Shown: positions 32,429-41,236 of the stretch, in pieces
How positions within the stretch are numbered: the stretch's first letter is position 1
Layout of the letters: each line of letters begins with the position of its first letter
NCBI GenBank assembly: GCA_021733665.1
Contig: JAHREI010000001.1
Location: forward strand, 372,001 to 436,000
Direction: 5' to 3'
Origin: Bacillus subtilis
GTDB lineage: Bacteria > Pseudomonadota > Alphaproteobacteria > Rhizobiales > Rhizobiaceae
Length of the DNA stretch: 64,000 nt
The notes under the pieces: model-generated
What the model was told of the DNA's origin: nothing
Seen by the model: the letters and a program-made list of their open reading frames with translations, nothing else
Databases searched by the model: none
Position numbers and translations under genes: made by a program

Positions 32429-35371
32429 ATGAAAAAAGGTGATCATCTCTTCCTCGTCGACGGCTCCGGCTATATTTTCCGCGCTTATCACGCTTTGCCA
32501 CCGCTTACCCGCAAATCGGACGGCTTACCGGTCGGTGCAGTGTCGGGTTTCTGCAATATGCTGTGGAAGCTCCTGAAAGATGCGCGCAATACGGATGTTG
32601 GTGTTGTGCCGACCCATTTTGCAGTGATTTTCGACTATTCATCGCAGACTTTCCGCAAGGAAATCTATCCGGAATATAAGGCCAATCGTACGGCGCCGCC
32701 GGAAGATCTGATCCCGCAATTCGGCCTGATCCGTCAGGCAACCCACGCTTTCAACCTGCCTTGTATTGAGAAGGAAGGTTATGAAGCAGATGATATTATC
32801 GCCACTTATGCCCGCCTTGCGGAAGAGGCAGGCGCGACTGTCACCATTGTCTCATCAGACAAGGATTTGATGCAGCTCGTGACAGAGCAAGTGTCTATGT
32901 ATGACGGTATGAAGGATAAGCAGATTTCAATCCCTGAAGTGATTGAAAAATGGGGCGTGCCGCCGGAGAAAATGATTGATCTGCAATCGCTGACCGGCGA
33001 TTCAACCGATAATGTGCCTGGCATTCCGGGCATCGGGCCGAAAACTGCCGCGCAATTGCTGGAGGAATTCGGCGATCTGGACACCTTGCTGGCACGTGCC
33101 TCCGAGATTAAACAGAATAAGCGCCGTGAGAACATCATGGCTTTTGCAGATCAGACCCGCATTGCCCGCCAGCTCGTCACGCTGAAAAATGATGTGCCGC
33201 TGGAAGTGGATCTCGATGGTTTGCATCTGGAGCCGCAGGACGGGCCAAAGCTGATCGGCTTCCTGAAAGCTATGGAGTTGACTTCGCTGACCCGCCGTGT
33301 GGCAGAAGCAACAGATACGCTGGCAGCTGAAATTGAACCGATCACAGTGGAAACAGAATGGGGCGCGGAAGCGCGCGGCCCCGATCTTGATCGCGGTACG
33401 GAAATGGCTACTGATACGACAGCGGAAAAAGCCATCGTGTCAGACAAGGCTGAAAGCAGTGGTGGACTAATGCGCCCTCAGGCGCTTGTTGAAGCGCGCA
33501 AGGCGCAAGGTATTTCTGCAAAGATTGATCATTCTGCCTATATCGGCATTACCGATATAGCCGTGCTTCAAGACTGGGTTGATCGGGCAATTGATCAGGG
33601 TTTTGTCGCTTTTGATACGGAGACAACCTCGCTCGATCCGATGCAGGCGGAACTGGTTGGTTTTTCGCTGGCTTTGGCGGCAGGTAAAGCCTGTTATGTA
33701 CCGCTGACACATAAATCCGGTCAGGGTGACTTGCTGGGCGGCGGGTTGATCGAAGGGCAGATTCCGCTGAATGCAGCCCTTTCAGAGCTGAAGCGCCTGC
33801 TGGAAAATCCGGCTGTGCTGATTATCGCCCAGAATATGAAATATGACTGGCTGATTATGCATCGTCTCGGCATTGATATTGCCCGTTTTGACGACACGAT
33901 GTTGCTGTCTTACGCGCTGGATGCCGGTACCGGTACCCATGGTATGGATGCACTGGCAGAACGCTGGCTCGGTCATACAACCATTCCTTACAAGGATGTG
34001 GCGGGTAGCGGAAAATCTGCGGTAACCTTTGACATGGTGCCGATTGAGCGCGCCATTGCCTATGGTGCGGAAGATGCCGATGTCACATTGCGCCTGTGGC
34101 AGGTGCTGAAACCGCGCCTGGCTGCCGATGGTATGGCCTCAGTCTATGAGCGGATGGAGCGTCCGCTGGTAACAGTTCTGGCACGGATGGAAGAACGTGG
34201 TGTCAGCGTTGACCGCCAAATCCTCTCCCGCCTGTCCGGCGAGCTGGCGCAATCGGCTGCGGCCATTGAGGATGAGATTTATACGCTGGCCGGTGAGAAG
34301 ATGAATATCGCCTCACCGAAACAGCTCGGCGATATTTTGTTTGGCAAACTCGGCCTGCCCGGTGGTTCCAAAACCAAGACCGGACAATGGTCGACCTCGG
34401 CACAGGTGCTGGAAGATCTGGCTGCGGAAGGCCATGAGCTGCCGCGCAAGATCGTTGACTGGCGCCAGCTCACCAAGCTCAAATCAACCTATACGGATGC
34501 GCTGCCCGGCTATATTCACCCTGAAACAAAGCGGGTGCATACATCCTATTCAATGGCGGTAACCACCACAGGACGCTTGTCTTCGTCAGAACCGAACCTG
34601 CAGAATATTCCGGTGCGAAATGCGGAAGGCCGCAAAATCCGTACGGCCTTTATTGCGCCGCAGGGTAAAAAGCTGGTTTCTGCTGACTATAGCCAGATTG
34701 AATTGCGCGTTCTGGCGCATGTGGCAGATATTGCTCAGCTGAAACAGGCTTTTGATGACGGTATCGACATTCATGCGATGACAGCATCTGAAATGTTCGG
34801 CGTACCGGTGGAAGGCATGCCGTCTGAAGTGCGACGCCGCGCCAAGGCGATTAATTTCGGTATTATTTACGGTATTTCGGCCTTTGGTCTGGCCAATCAG
34901 CTGTCTATTCCGCGCGAAGAGGCCAGCTCGTATATTCGTACCTATTTTGAACGCTTTCCCGGCATTAAAGATTATATGGAAGCGACCAAAGCAACGGCGC
35001 GTGAAAACGGTTATGTCGAAACGATCTTCGGCCGCCGCATTCACTATCCAGATATCAAGGCCAGCAATGCGCAGGTACGAGCCTTTAATGAGCGCGCTGC
35101 GATCAATGCGCCTATTCAGGGTTCGGCGGCAGATATTATCCGCCGTGCGATGATCCGCATGGAGCCGGCGCTGGTTGCTGCAAAGCTTGATGCGAAAATG
35201 CTGTTGCAGGTGCATGACGAACTGATCTTCGAAGTCGATGACCAGCAAGTGGATCGTACAATTGATGTTGTGCGGGAAATCATGGTCAATGCGGCAATGC
35301 CTGCGGTATCGATGGCCGTACCATTGCAGGTAGATGCACGCGCAGCGCAAAACTGGGACGAAGCGCATTGA
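32429..35371 (+). CDS. polA: DNA polymerase I
   Basis: Gap-filling polymerase for Okazaki-fragment maturation and excision repair. The 980-aa protein has a 5'-3' exonuclease domain (about 1-300, with YEADDIIATYA and the helix-hairpin-helix GIPGIGPKTA), a linker, an apparently active 3'-5' proofreading domain (about 370-570, FDTETTSLDP with intact Asp and Glu) and the polymerase domain with motif A ADYSQIELRVLAH, the O-helix RRRAKAINFGIIYG and motif C VHDELIFEV. Many homologues lack proofreading residues; here they are kept. No clear ribosome binding site precedes the ATG. Confidence 0.97.
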   Translation: MKKGDHLFLVDGSGYIFRAYHALPPLTRKSDGLPVGAVSGFCNMLWKLLKDARNTDVGVVPTHFAVIFDYSSQTFRKEIYPEYKANRTAPPEDLIPQFGLIRQATHAFNLPCIEKEGYEADDIIATYARLAEEAGATVTIVSSDKDLMQLVTEQVSMYDGMKDKQISIPEVIEKWGVPPEKMIDLQSLTGDSTDNVPGIPGIGPKTAAQLLEEFGDLDTLLARASEIKQNKRRENIMAFADQTRIARQLVTLKNDVPLEVDLDGLHLEPQDGPKLIGFLKAMELTSLTRRVAEATDTLAAEIEPITVETEWGAEARGPDLDRGTEMATDTTAEKAIVSDKAESSGGLMRPQALVEARKAQGISAKIDHSAYIGITDIAVLQDWVDRAIDQGFVAFDTETTSLDPMQAELVGFSLALAAGKACYVPLTHKSGQGDLLGGGLIEGQIPLNAALSELKRLLENPAVLIIAQNMKYDWLIMHRLGIDIARFDDTMLLSYALDAGTGTHGMDALAERWLGHTTIPYKDVAGSGKSAVTFDMVPIERAIAYGAEDADVTLRLWQVLKPRLAADGMASVYERMERPLVTVLARMEERGVSVDRQILSRLSGELAQSAAAIEDEIYTLAGEKMNIASPKQLGDILFGKLGLPGGSKTKTGQWSTSAQVLEDLAAEGHELPRKIVDWRQLTKLKSTYTDALPGYIHPETKRVHTSYSMAVTTTGRLSSSEPNLQNIPVRNAEGRKIRTAFIAPQGKKLVSADYSQIELRVLAHVADIAQLKQAFDDGIDIHAMTASEMFGVPVEGMPSEVRRRAKAINFGIIYGISAFGLANQLSIPREEASSYIRTYFERFPGIKDYMEATKATARENGYVETIFGRRIHYPDIKASNAQVRAFNERAAINAPIQGSAADIIRRAMIRMEPALVAAKLDAKMLLQVHDELIFEVDDQQVDRTIDVVREIMVNAAMPAVSMAVPLQVDARAAQNWDEAH

Positions 35372-35720
35372 TCTTATGCAGTTAATGCATTAAGAGGCAC
35401 CAGAACATGTTGCAGAGCTCCGGTTTTGCAACATAAGCGCCTTAAAACGCGGATAACAGGTCAACTGCATAAATTGATTGAAACAATCAGCTGTTGCAGA
35501 TTGACCTTCTTGTCATTCGCCTTTACGTAGCGCAGCATCATCACTTATTGTTGTTTGCTTATTTACGTTACCGGTCACGGATGTGTGAAAGCATGGCTAT
35601 GCGGATTAGTTCCGTTTAATCATGAATGAAGCCAGGGATGGGACATTTGCTTCTGAAATTTCAGAGCAAAGAATGTCGGGGCCAGTTGATGCGTGGGTGA
35701 GCCATTGCTGAAAGTCATTC
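35372..35720. other. Intergenic region between polA and the DEAD-box helicase gene
   Basis: About 350 bases with no gene. An 8-bp hairpin, ATGTTGCA (35407-35414) / TGCAACAT (35427-35434), may end polA transcription, though it lacks a T-run. A short hairpin TGATTG/CAATCA lies at 35475-35489. The remainder probably holds the promoter and a long leader of the helicase gene; no riboswitch class is recognisable. Confidence 0.55.
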
Positions 35721-37562
35721 ATGACCTTGCCTTCTACTATTGCACCTGCCCTTGCCGGTGCGCTCAAAGCTCGTGGCTATGAGGAACTGACCTCCGTTCA
35801 GGAAGCTATGCTGACGCCTGACAATGACGGTCGCGATCTGCTGGTTTCCGCTCAGACCGGCTCCGGTAAAACTGTTGCCTTTGGTATTGCCATCGCGCCT
35901 GACCTGCTCGAACAGGGCGATCGTCTGGAAGCTCCGCGTGCGCCATTGGCTCTGATTATTGCGCCGACACGCGAACTGGCTCTGCAGGTTGCCCGTGAGC
36001 TGGAATGGCTCTACGCACCAACCGGTGCCCGTATCACCACTTGCGTTGGTGGTATGGATATCCGCACGGAACGCCGCAATCTGGAACGTGGTGCACATAT
36101 TATCGTCGGTACACCGGGTCGTCTGCGTGATCATATCACACGCCGTGCGCTGAACATGTCTGATCTGCGTGCTGTTGTGCTTGATGAAGCCGATGAGATG
36201 CTTGATCTCGGCTTCCGCGAAGATCTGGAATTCATTCTCGGTGAAGCACCGGAAGACCGCCGCACACTGATGTTCTCGGCAACGGTTTCCAAATCCATTG
36301 CTTTGCTTGCCAAGCGTTTCCAGAAAGATGCATTGCGCATTACTGCAACCGCTACCCATGAAAAGCATGCCGATATTACCTATCAGGCGATGATTGTGCC
36401 GCCGCATGAGCGCGAAAACGCGATCATCAACACGCTGCTCTATTATGATAATGTCAACACCATTATCTTTGCTTCCACCCGTGAAGGCGTGAAGCATCTG
36501 GCAAGCCGTCTGAGCAATCGCGGTTTCTCGGTTGTTGCTCTGTCCGGTGAATTGTCACAGGCTGAACGTACCAATGCGCTGCAATCTATGCGTGATGGCC
36601 GTGCCCGCGTTTGCGTGGCAACTGACGTTGCTGCACGCGGTATTGATTTGCCAAATCTTGATCTGGTTATTCATGCCGATCTGCCGAATAACGGTGAAAC
36701 ACTGCTGCACCGCTCAGGCCGTACCGGCCGTGCAGGCCGTAAGGGTACCTGTATTCTGGTGGTTCCGTTCTCCCGCCGTCGTTCGGCTGAACGTCTGCTG
36801 CAAATGACCCGTCTGGATGCCAAGAGCATTGCTGCGCCGACCATTAATGCGGTTCAGGAAAAGGTTCGTGAGGTTATCCTCAGCAATGAACGTCTCAGCG
36901 ATGAGATTCCTGAAGATATGCAGGAGCTGATGCGCGAATTGCAGGCCCGTTATACGCCTGAACAGATCGCAGCCGCTTATTTGCGTCGTGAAATTGAAAG
37001 CCGTCCGGCACCGGAAGATGTTTCTGAGGGGCCGGTACGCGCACTCGGTGCGCCGGCTCGCGAGCGCGGTGAACGTGGCGAGCGCTCAGAACGCGCTCCG
37101 CGTGAAGACCGTTCCTCCTTCAATGGCGGTGCATGGTTTACACTGTCGGCCGGTCGCAAACATCGTGCAGATCCGAAATGGATTTTGCCGCTGATCTGTA
37201 AAGCCGGTCAGGTCTCCAAGGGCGATGTTGGTGCAATCCGTATTCTTGAAAACGAAACCCGTTTCGAGATTAACAGCGAAAAAGCCAAAGAATATTTTGC
37301 GACTGTTGAAGAACAGGGTACCGGCGAAAAAGGTCTGGTGATCCGTACTTCAACCGCACCTGAGCAGGAAAGCCGCGGCCCGCGTTCTGATCGCGGTGGC
37401 GAACGCCGCTTTGATAAACGTGGCGGCGACGATAAGCCGGGCTGGGGCGCACCGAAAGGTAAGTCCCGCTTTAATAAAGGCGGCGAAGGCAAGCCTTTTG
37501 GCGATAAGCCGAAAGGCACGCGTAAACCACGCGAAGGCGGCGACCGTAAGTTCTCCCGCTAA
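35721..37562 (+). CDS. DEAD-box ATP-dependent RNA helicase (CsdA/DbpA-like)
   Basis: RNA helicase for ribosome assembly or RNA decay. It has the helicase motifs Q region, AQTGSGKT (Walker A), PTRELA, GTPGR, VLDEADEML (DEAD), SAT and HRSGRTGRAGRKG (motif VI). A coiled helical segment follows (about 370-440), then a charged linker, a DbpA/CsdA-type RNA-binding domain (about 470-540, beginning WFTLSAGRKH) and a basic Gly/Arg/Lys-rich tail. Domain order resembles E. coli CsdA/DeaD more than RhlE. The 349-bp upstream gap could hold a cold-responsive leader. A strong terminator follows. Confidence 0.93.
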   Translation: MTLPSTIAPALAGALKARGYEELTSVQEAMLTPDNDGRDLLVSAQTGSGKTVAFGIAIAPDLLEQGDRLEAPRAPLALIIAPTRELALQVARELEWLYAPTGARITTCVGGMDIRTERRNLERGAHIIVGTPGRLRDHITRRALNMSDLRAVVLDEADEMLDLGFREDLEFILGEAPEDRRTLMFSATVSKSIALLAKRFQKDALRITATATHEKHADITYQAMIVPPHERENAIINTLLYYDNVNTIIFASTREGVKHLASRLSNRGFSVVALSGELSQAERTNALQSMRDGRARVCVATDVAARGIDLPNLDLVIHADLPNNGETLLHRSGRTGRAGRKGTCILVVPFSRRRSAERLLQMTRLDAKSIAAPTINAVQEKVREVILSNERLSDEIPEDMQELMRELQARYTPEQIAAAYLRREIESRPAPEDVSEGPVRALGAPARERGERGERSERAPREDRSSFNGGAWFTLSAGRKHRADPKWILPLICKAGQVSKGDVGAIRILENETRFEINSEKAKEYFATVEEQGTGEKGLVIRTSTAPEQESRGPRSDRGGERRFDKRGGDDKPGWGAPKGKSRFNKGGEGKPFGDKPKGTRKPREGGDRKFSR

Positions 37563-37574
37563 TTAGTGAATGTG

Positions 37575-37606
37575 AAAAACCCGCTCTCTGAGCGGGTTTT
37601 TTGTTT
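37575..37606 (+). terminator. Rho-independent terminator of the helicase gene
   Basis: CCCGCTC (37580-37586) / GAGCGGG (37590-37596) with a 3-nt loop, an A-run before and T6GTTTT after. Confidence 0.92.
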
Positions 37607-37707
37607 TATGCGTATAGAACTTGCTGTTTGACAATGTATGGGGTAGGTCTCTGATATATTAGATTGCCTTTCAGGCAAATTTTATACGCAGGGAGGATAC
37701 CGCAGCC

Positions 37708-38718
37708 ATGACCGCCACCATTACCATCACGCTGGATGAAGCCTACAATCTCGCAGAACAGACCTTTATCAAGCTTGGTCTTTCTCAGGAACATGCGCAG
37801 GCCAATGCGCGTTTGCTGCAAAGCTGTCAGCGTGATGAGTGTGATTCACACGGGCTTTATCGTGTGCTGAGCTGTGCACAGACTATTAAAACCGGTGCTG
37901 TTGTGCTGGATGCGGAGCCGGAAGTGGAAGATCGTGCCGGTGGTATTGTCGCAGTGGATGCTAAGGGGGGGTATTCTTTGCTGGCACTGGAAAAAGGTTT
38001 GCCGATGCTGGTAGAGAAAACCCGCAAGCTGGGCATTGCTGCAATGGCGATCAATAATTGCGTTCATTTCTCCGCTTTGTGGCCAGAAGTGGAGATGCTG
38101 GCAGAACATGGTCTGGTTTCACTGACGATGGTACCGAGCCATTCATGGGTCACGCCTGCCGGTGGTAAGACCGGTGTGTTCGGCACCAATCCGATTGCTT
38201 TCGGCTGGCCGCGCGCCGGTAAATATCCGTTTGTTTTCGACTTTGCCACCAGTGCTGCGGCGCGTGGTGAGATCGAATTGCATCGCCGTGCTGGCAAACC
38301 GATCCCAGAGGGCTGGGCAGTGGATAAAAACGGTGCGCCGACAACCGACGCGCAAACGGCTTTGGAAGGTGCGATGCTGACCTTTGGCGGCTATAAAGGA
38401 TCTGCGCTTTCCGCCATGGTTGAACTGCTGGCAGGGCCGTTGATCGGTGACATGCTGAGCCTTGAATCTCAGGAATGGGATAATGGTCGTGGTGCAACTC
38501 CGAAACACGGTGAAATCGTGATTGCCTTTAATCCGGAAAGCTTCCTCGGCGCGGCTATGGCAGAGCATATGGGGCGTGCGGAGAAAATGTTCTCGGCGAT
38601 TACCGGTCAGGGGGCACGTCTTCCGTCGCAGCGCCGTTATGAAGCCCGCGAGCGCAGTCTGGCCAATGGCACAGTGACTATTCCGCAGAAGCTTTATGAT
38701 GATATCCGCGCTTTGTAA
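37708..38718 (+). CDS. Ldh2-family NAD(P)-dependent oxidoreductase
   Basis: Member of the malate/L-lactate dehydrogenase type 2 (Ldh_2) family, 336 aa, an atypical Rossmann-free dehydrogenase fold. Signatures are DSHGLYRVLSC near residue 46, KLGIAAMAINNCVHFSALW, FGTNPIAFGWP, DFATSAAARGEI with KPIPEGWAVDKNG, and GGYKGSALSAMVELLAG. Family members act on malate, 2,3-diketogulonate, ureidoglycolate or cyclic imines such as delta-1-piperideine-2-carboxylate; the last fits alphaproteobacterial homologues, but the substrate cannot be fixed here. GGGAGG at 37691-37696 lies about 11 bases before the ATG. Confidence 0.88.
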   Translation: MTATITITLDEAYNLAEQTFIKLGLSQEHAQANARLLQSCQRDECDSHGLYRVLSCAQTIKTGAVVLDAEPEVEDRAGGIVAVDAKGGYSLLALEKGLPMLVEKTRKLGIAAMAINNCVHFSALWPEVEMLAEHGLVSLTMVPSHSWVTPAGGKTGVFGTNPIAFGWPRAGKYPFVFDFATSAAARGEIELHRRAGKPIPEGWAVDKNGAPTTDAQTALEGAMLTFGGYKGSALSAMVELLAGPLIGDMLSLESQEWDNGRGATPKHGEIVIAFNPESFLGAAMAEHMGRAEKMFSAITGQGARLPSQRRYEARERSLANGTVTIPQKLYDDIRAL

Positions 38719-38726
38719 GCATAGCT

Positions 38727-38828
38727 TAGAGCGGTTCCAGATAAATCTGAATCATTGGAACCGCTCTATCTATTTTTTGAACCGCGCATCTTACTCCGAA
38801 AACCGCTTCACACTTTTCGGGATGCGCT
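38727..38828. repeat. Rhizobiales-type intergenic palindromic repeat (RIME-like)
   Basis: Two adjoining palindromes. The first is a perfect 13-bp inverted repeat, TAGAGCGGTTCCA (38727-38739) / TGGAACCGCTCTA (38756-38768). The second has GCGCATC (38784-38790) / GATGCGC (38821-38827) enclosing CCGAAAA (38796-38802) / TTTTCGG (38814-38820). The core CCGAAAACCGCTTCACACTT is characteristic of short dispersed repeats common between genes in rhizobia and Brucella (from memory, not searched). Confidence 0.75.
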
Positions 38829-38921
38829 TTAGAAACTGCGGCACAACTATCACGCCATGCATGAAAAATGCATGGCGTATTTGTATAAGAATTGACCGGT
38901 AAGTGGTGCATTGTTATCGCT

Positions 38922-39095
38922 TGATACGGAAAAGGTTTTGCTCATAGCAGCAAATGAAAAGGGAACACGGTGCCAATCCGTGACTGCCCCCGCAACTGTA
39001 TCCGGTGAGCGGCCTCCGGTATGCCACTGCCTGTAAGGGCGGGAAGGCGGAGTGTCTGTGTTGACCCGAAAGTCAGGAGACCTGCCTTTTCCTGT
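38922..39095 (+). promoter_or_regulatory. Cobalamin (B12) riboswitch of the btu operon
   Basis: Conserved aptamer elements are present in order: AAAGGGAACACGGTGC near 38958, AATCCGTGACTGCCCCCGC (B12-box neighbourhood) near 38975, GCCACTG near 39023, GGGAAGGCG near 39041 and GACCCGAAAGTCAGGAGACC from 39063. It lies upstream of btuB, as expected for repression of vitamin B12 uptake by adenosylcobalamin. About 175 bases of expression platform follow before the start codon. Confidence 0.95.
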
Positions 39096-39220
39096 CACCA
39101 GCCGGTACACGAGGGGTGTGCAGGCGCGGACATCCGTAACGGTGATATTGTAAAAATGTTGCCGTATGCGGATATGTCTGTTGTTTCCAGCTTGTCTCAA
39201 ATGCGGTTTGTATTCTTCAG

Positions 39221-39267
39221 GACAATGCCTGTGCCGGAGCGCACTGTATTGTCTGAAAACAGGCGGG
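39221..39267 (+). promoter_or_regulatory. Probable riboswitch expression platform with RBS-sequestering hairpin
   Basis: Two hairpins compete. GACAAT (39221-39226) can pair with ATTGTC (39248-39253), while GCCTGT (39227-39232) can pair with ACAGGC (39259-39264), which covers the btuB ribosome binding site AGGCGGG (39261-39267). The pairings cross, so they should be alternatives. The arms are seen directly; the switching role is inference. Confidence 0.55.
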
Positions 39268-39272
39268 ACAGC

Positions 39273-41234
39273 ATGACACGCAATTTGGTGCAGTATAAAA
39301 ATTCAACATTGATCCTTGGTACTGCTTTGGCAATGCTCAACTTTGGTAATGCATTGGCGCAAGAGAAGAAGCAGGAAACTGTTCAGCTTAAAGAGATTAT
39401 TGTCACTGCCGGGCGCACGCCGATTGAAGAGGGTAAAACCGGCCGCGCGGTGACCGTAATTACCGGTAAGCAGCTTGAGCAAAATCAGGTGCGTTATGTG
39501 GCTGATGCGCTGCGTATGGTGCCGGGTTTTGCCGTGTCGCGTTCGGGTTCCAAAGGCGGCATGACTAATATCCGTGTGCGCGGCGCGGAATCCAACCATC
39601 TTCTGGTGATGGTCGACGGCGTCGAGATGAATGCCGCTTCCGGTGATGCCTTTGATTTTGGTGCCTTACAGGCAGCAGATATCGACCGGATTGAAATTCT
39701 GCGTGGTCCTCAGAGTGCTTTCTGGGGTTCAAATGCATTAGCCGGTGTAGTGAATATTATCACTAAAGGCGGCAAACGTGATGGTTTCAAAATCAGTGGC
39801 ACTACAGAAGGCGGCAACCAGAATTCCTGGCTCGGCGGTGTGTTGTTGCAGGGGGGCGCTGAAAATTACGATATGGCGCTGTCGGCATCCTATCGCCGTA
39901 CTAAAGGCTTCAACATTTCCAATATTGGTGATGAAAAAGACGGTGATGAGAACCTGACATTGAACGGTAAGGTCAATGTTGATCTTTCTGATACAGCGAA
40001 GCTGGATGCGACTTTGCGCTATGTGAAGAACCGCACCGACCTTGATAATATGACATCGCAGAATCCGCTGGACTCAATCGGACTGGAAGGGAAGACGAAT
40101 GAGTTTCTCGGCAGCGTTGGTCTGACATGGACCGCTCTGGATGATGCTCTGACACAAAAACTGCGCTTTACCGGCAGTGATCGTAAGTACGAATATATTG
40201 CACCGGATTCTCCGGCGGAAAATAAAGGCAGCCGTTATAAAGCCTCCTATCAGGCGACCTATGCTTTTGACACGCCATCATTCGCTGATGCTCATCACAA
40301 ACTTACCGGCGGTATTGAGTGGCAGCAGGAGCGTTTTCGTCAGGTTGCGACAGATGCGGATATTTCTTCAAGTTGGTTTGATCCGACGCAGTTCGAGCAT
40401 CATAAACGTTCGATGTATTCTTTTATCGGAGAATATAACGGTGAGTTTGCCGATCAGTTTTATGTCAATCTCGGCCTGCGTCATGATGTGAATAAAGACT
40501 TTGATGACGCCACGACTTTCTCGCTGAGCGGTGCATGGGCAATTCCTGATACAAATGCCCGTCTGCACAGTTCCGTTGGTACCGGTGTGACCAATCCGAC
40601 TTTCTTCGAGCAGTTCGGTTATACGCCGAGCACCTTTGTTGGTAATCCGAATTTGAAGCCTGAGAAAAGCCTTGGCTGGGATATCGGTCTGGAATATGCA
40701 TTCTTTGACGGTCTCGTTGTAACGGATGTTACTTACTTTAATCAGGATCTGCGTGATGAGATTGTCTCGATTTATAATCCTGACTTTACATCAACGGTGA
40801 AAAATCTTGACGGAAAAAGCCGCCGTCATGGCTTGGAATTAGCTGCAACGCTAAACCTGTTCCACGGCTTTACCGCTGGTGGTAGTTATACTTACACGTC
40901 TTCGAAAGGTGCGGATGATCTTGATGCTGTTCGCCGTCCGCGCCATTCCGGCTCTGTGAATGTGGCTTATACATTCTATGAAGACCGTGCACGCCTGTTT
41001 GGTGAGGCAGTATTCAATGGCAAGATGGAAGATGTTGCCTTCATAGGTGGTGCATCATCCCGCGTTAATTTGAGCAGCTATACCGTCGTCAATATCGGCG
41101 GCAGCTATAAATTTACCGATAAGCTGGAAGGTTTTGCCCGTATCGAAAACCTGTTCGATAAAAAATATCAGGAAGTTTACGGCTATAATACACCGGGTCG
41201 CGGTGCGTTTGCTGGTTTGAAAGCGTCTTTCTGA
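39273..41234 (+). CDS. btuB: TonB-dependent vitamin B12 receptor BtuB
   Basis: Outer-membrane receptor for cobalamin. The start at 39273 is chosen because AGGCGGG lies just upstream; the frame is open to 39021 but that part is the riboswitch. The 653-aa protein has a signal peptide (cleavage near NALAQ, residue 31), a TonB-box region ETVQLKEIIVTAG, a plug domain (about 50-165, with NIRVRGAESNHLLVMVDGVE and ILRGPQSAFWGSNALAGVVNI) and a beta-barrel ending RGAFAGLKASF with the C-terminal Phe needed for BAM insertion. It is the first gene of btuB-btuF-btuC-btuD. Confidence 0.94.
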   Translation: MTRNLVQYKNSTLILGTALAMLNFGNALAQEKKQETVQLKEIIVTAGRTPIEEGKTGRAVTVITGKQLEQNQVRYVADALRMVPGFAVSRSGSKGGMTNIRVRGAESNHLLVMVDGVEMNAASGDAFDFGALQAADIDRIEILRGPQSAFWGSNALAGVVNIITKGGKRDGFKISGTTEGGNQNSWLGGVLLQGGAENYDMALSASYRRTKGFNISNIGDEKDGDENLTLNGKVNVDLSDTAKLDATLRYVKNRTDLDNMTSQNPLDSIGLEGKTNEFLGSVGLTWTALDDALTQKLRFTGSDRKYEYIAPDSPAENKGSRYKASYQATYAFDTPSFADAHHKLTGGIEWQQERFRQVATDADISSSWFDPTQFEHHKRSMYSFIGEYNGEFADQFYVNLGLRHDVNKDFDDATTFSLSGAWAIPDTNARLHSSVGTGVTNPTFFEQFGYTPSTFVGNPNLKPEKSLGWDIGLEYAFFDGLVVTDVTYFNQDLRDEIVSIYNPDFTSTVKNLDGKSRRHGLELAATLNLFHGFTAGGSYTYTSSKGADDLDAVRRPRHSGSVNVAYTFYEDRARLFGEAVFNGKMEDVAFIGGASSRVNLSSYTVVNIGGSYKFTDKLEGFARIENLFDKKYQEVYGYNTPGRGAFAGLKASF

Positions 41235-41236
41235 GT

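Noticed and set aside
34586-35368. A 260-codon minus-strand frame antisense to polA
   Set aside because: It mirrors the polymerase domain of PolA and shows no recognisable protein features.
35715-36497. A 260-codon minus-strand frame antisense to the DEAD-box helicase
   Set aside because: The helicase motifs are intact on the plus strand; the antisense frame has no start signal and no domain.
39021-39272. An 84-residue N-terminal extension of BtuB in the same frame
   Set aside because: The extension would translate the cobalamin riboswitch; a ribosome binding site and signal peptide begin at 39273.
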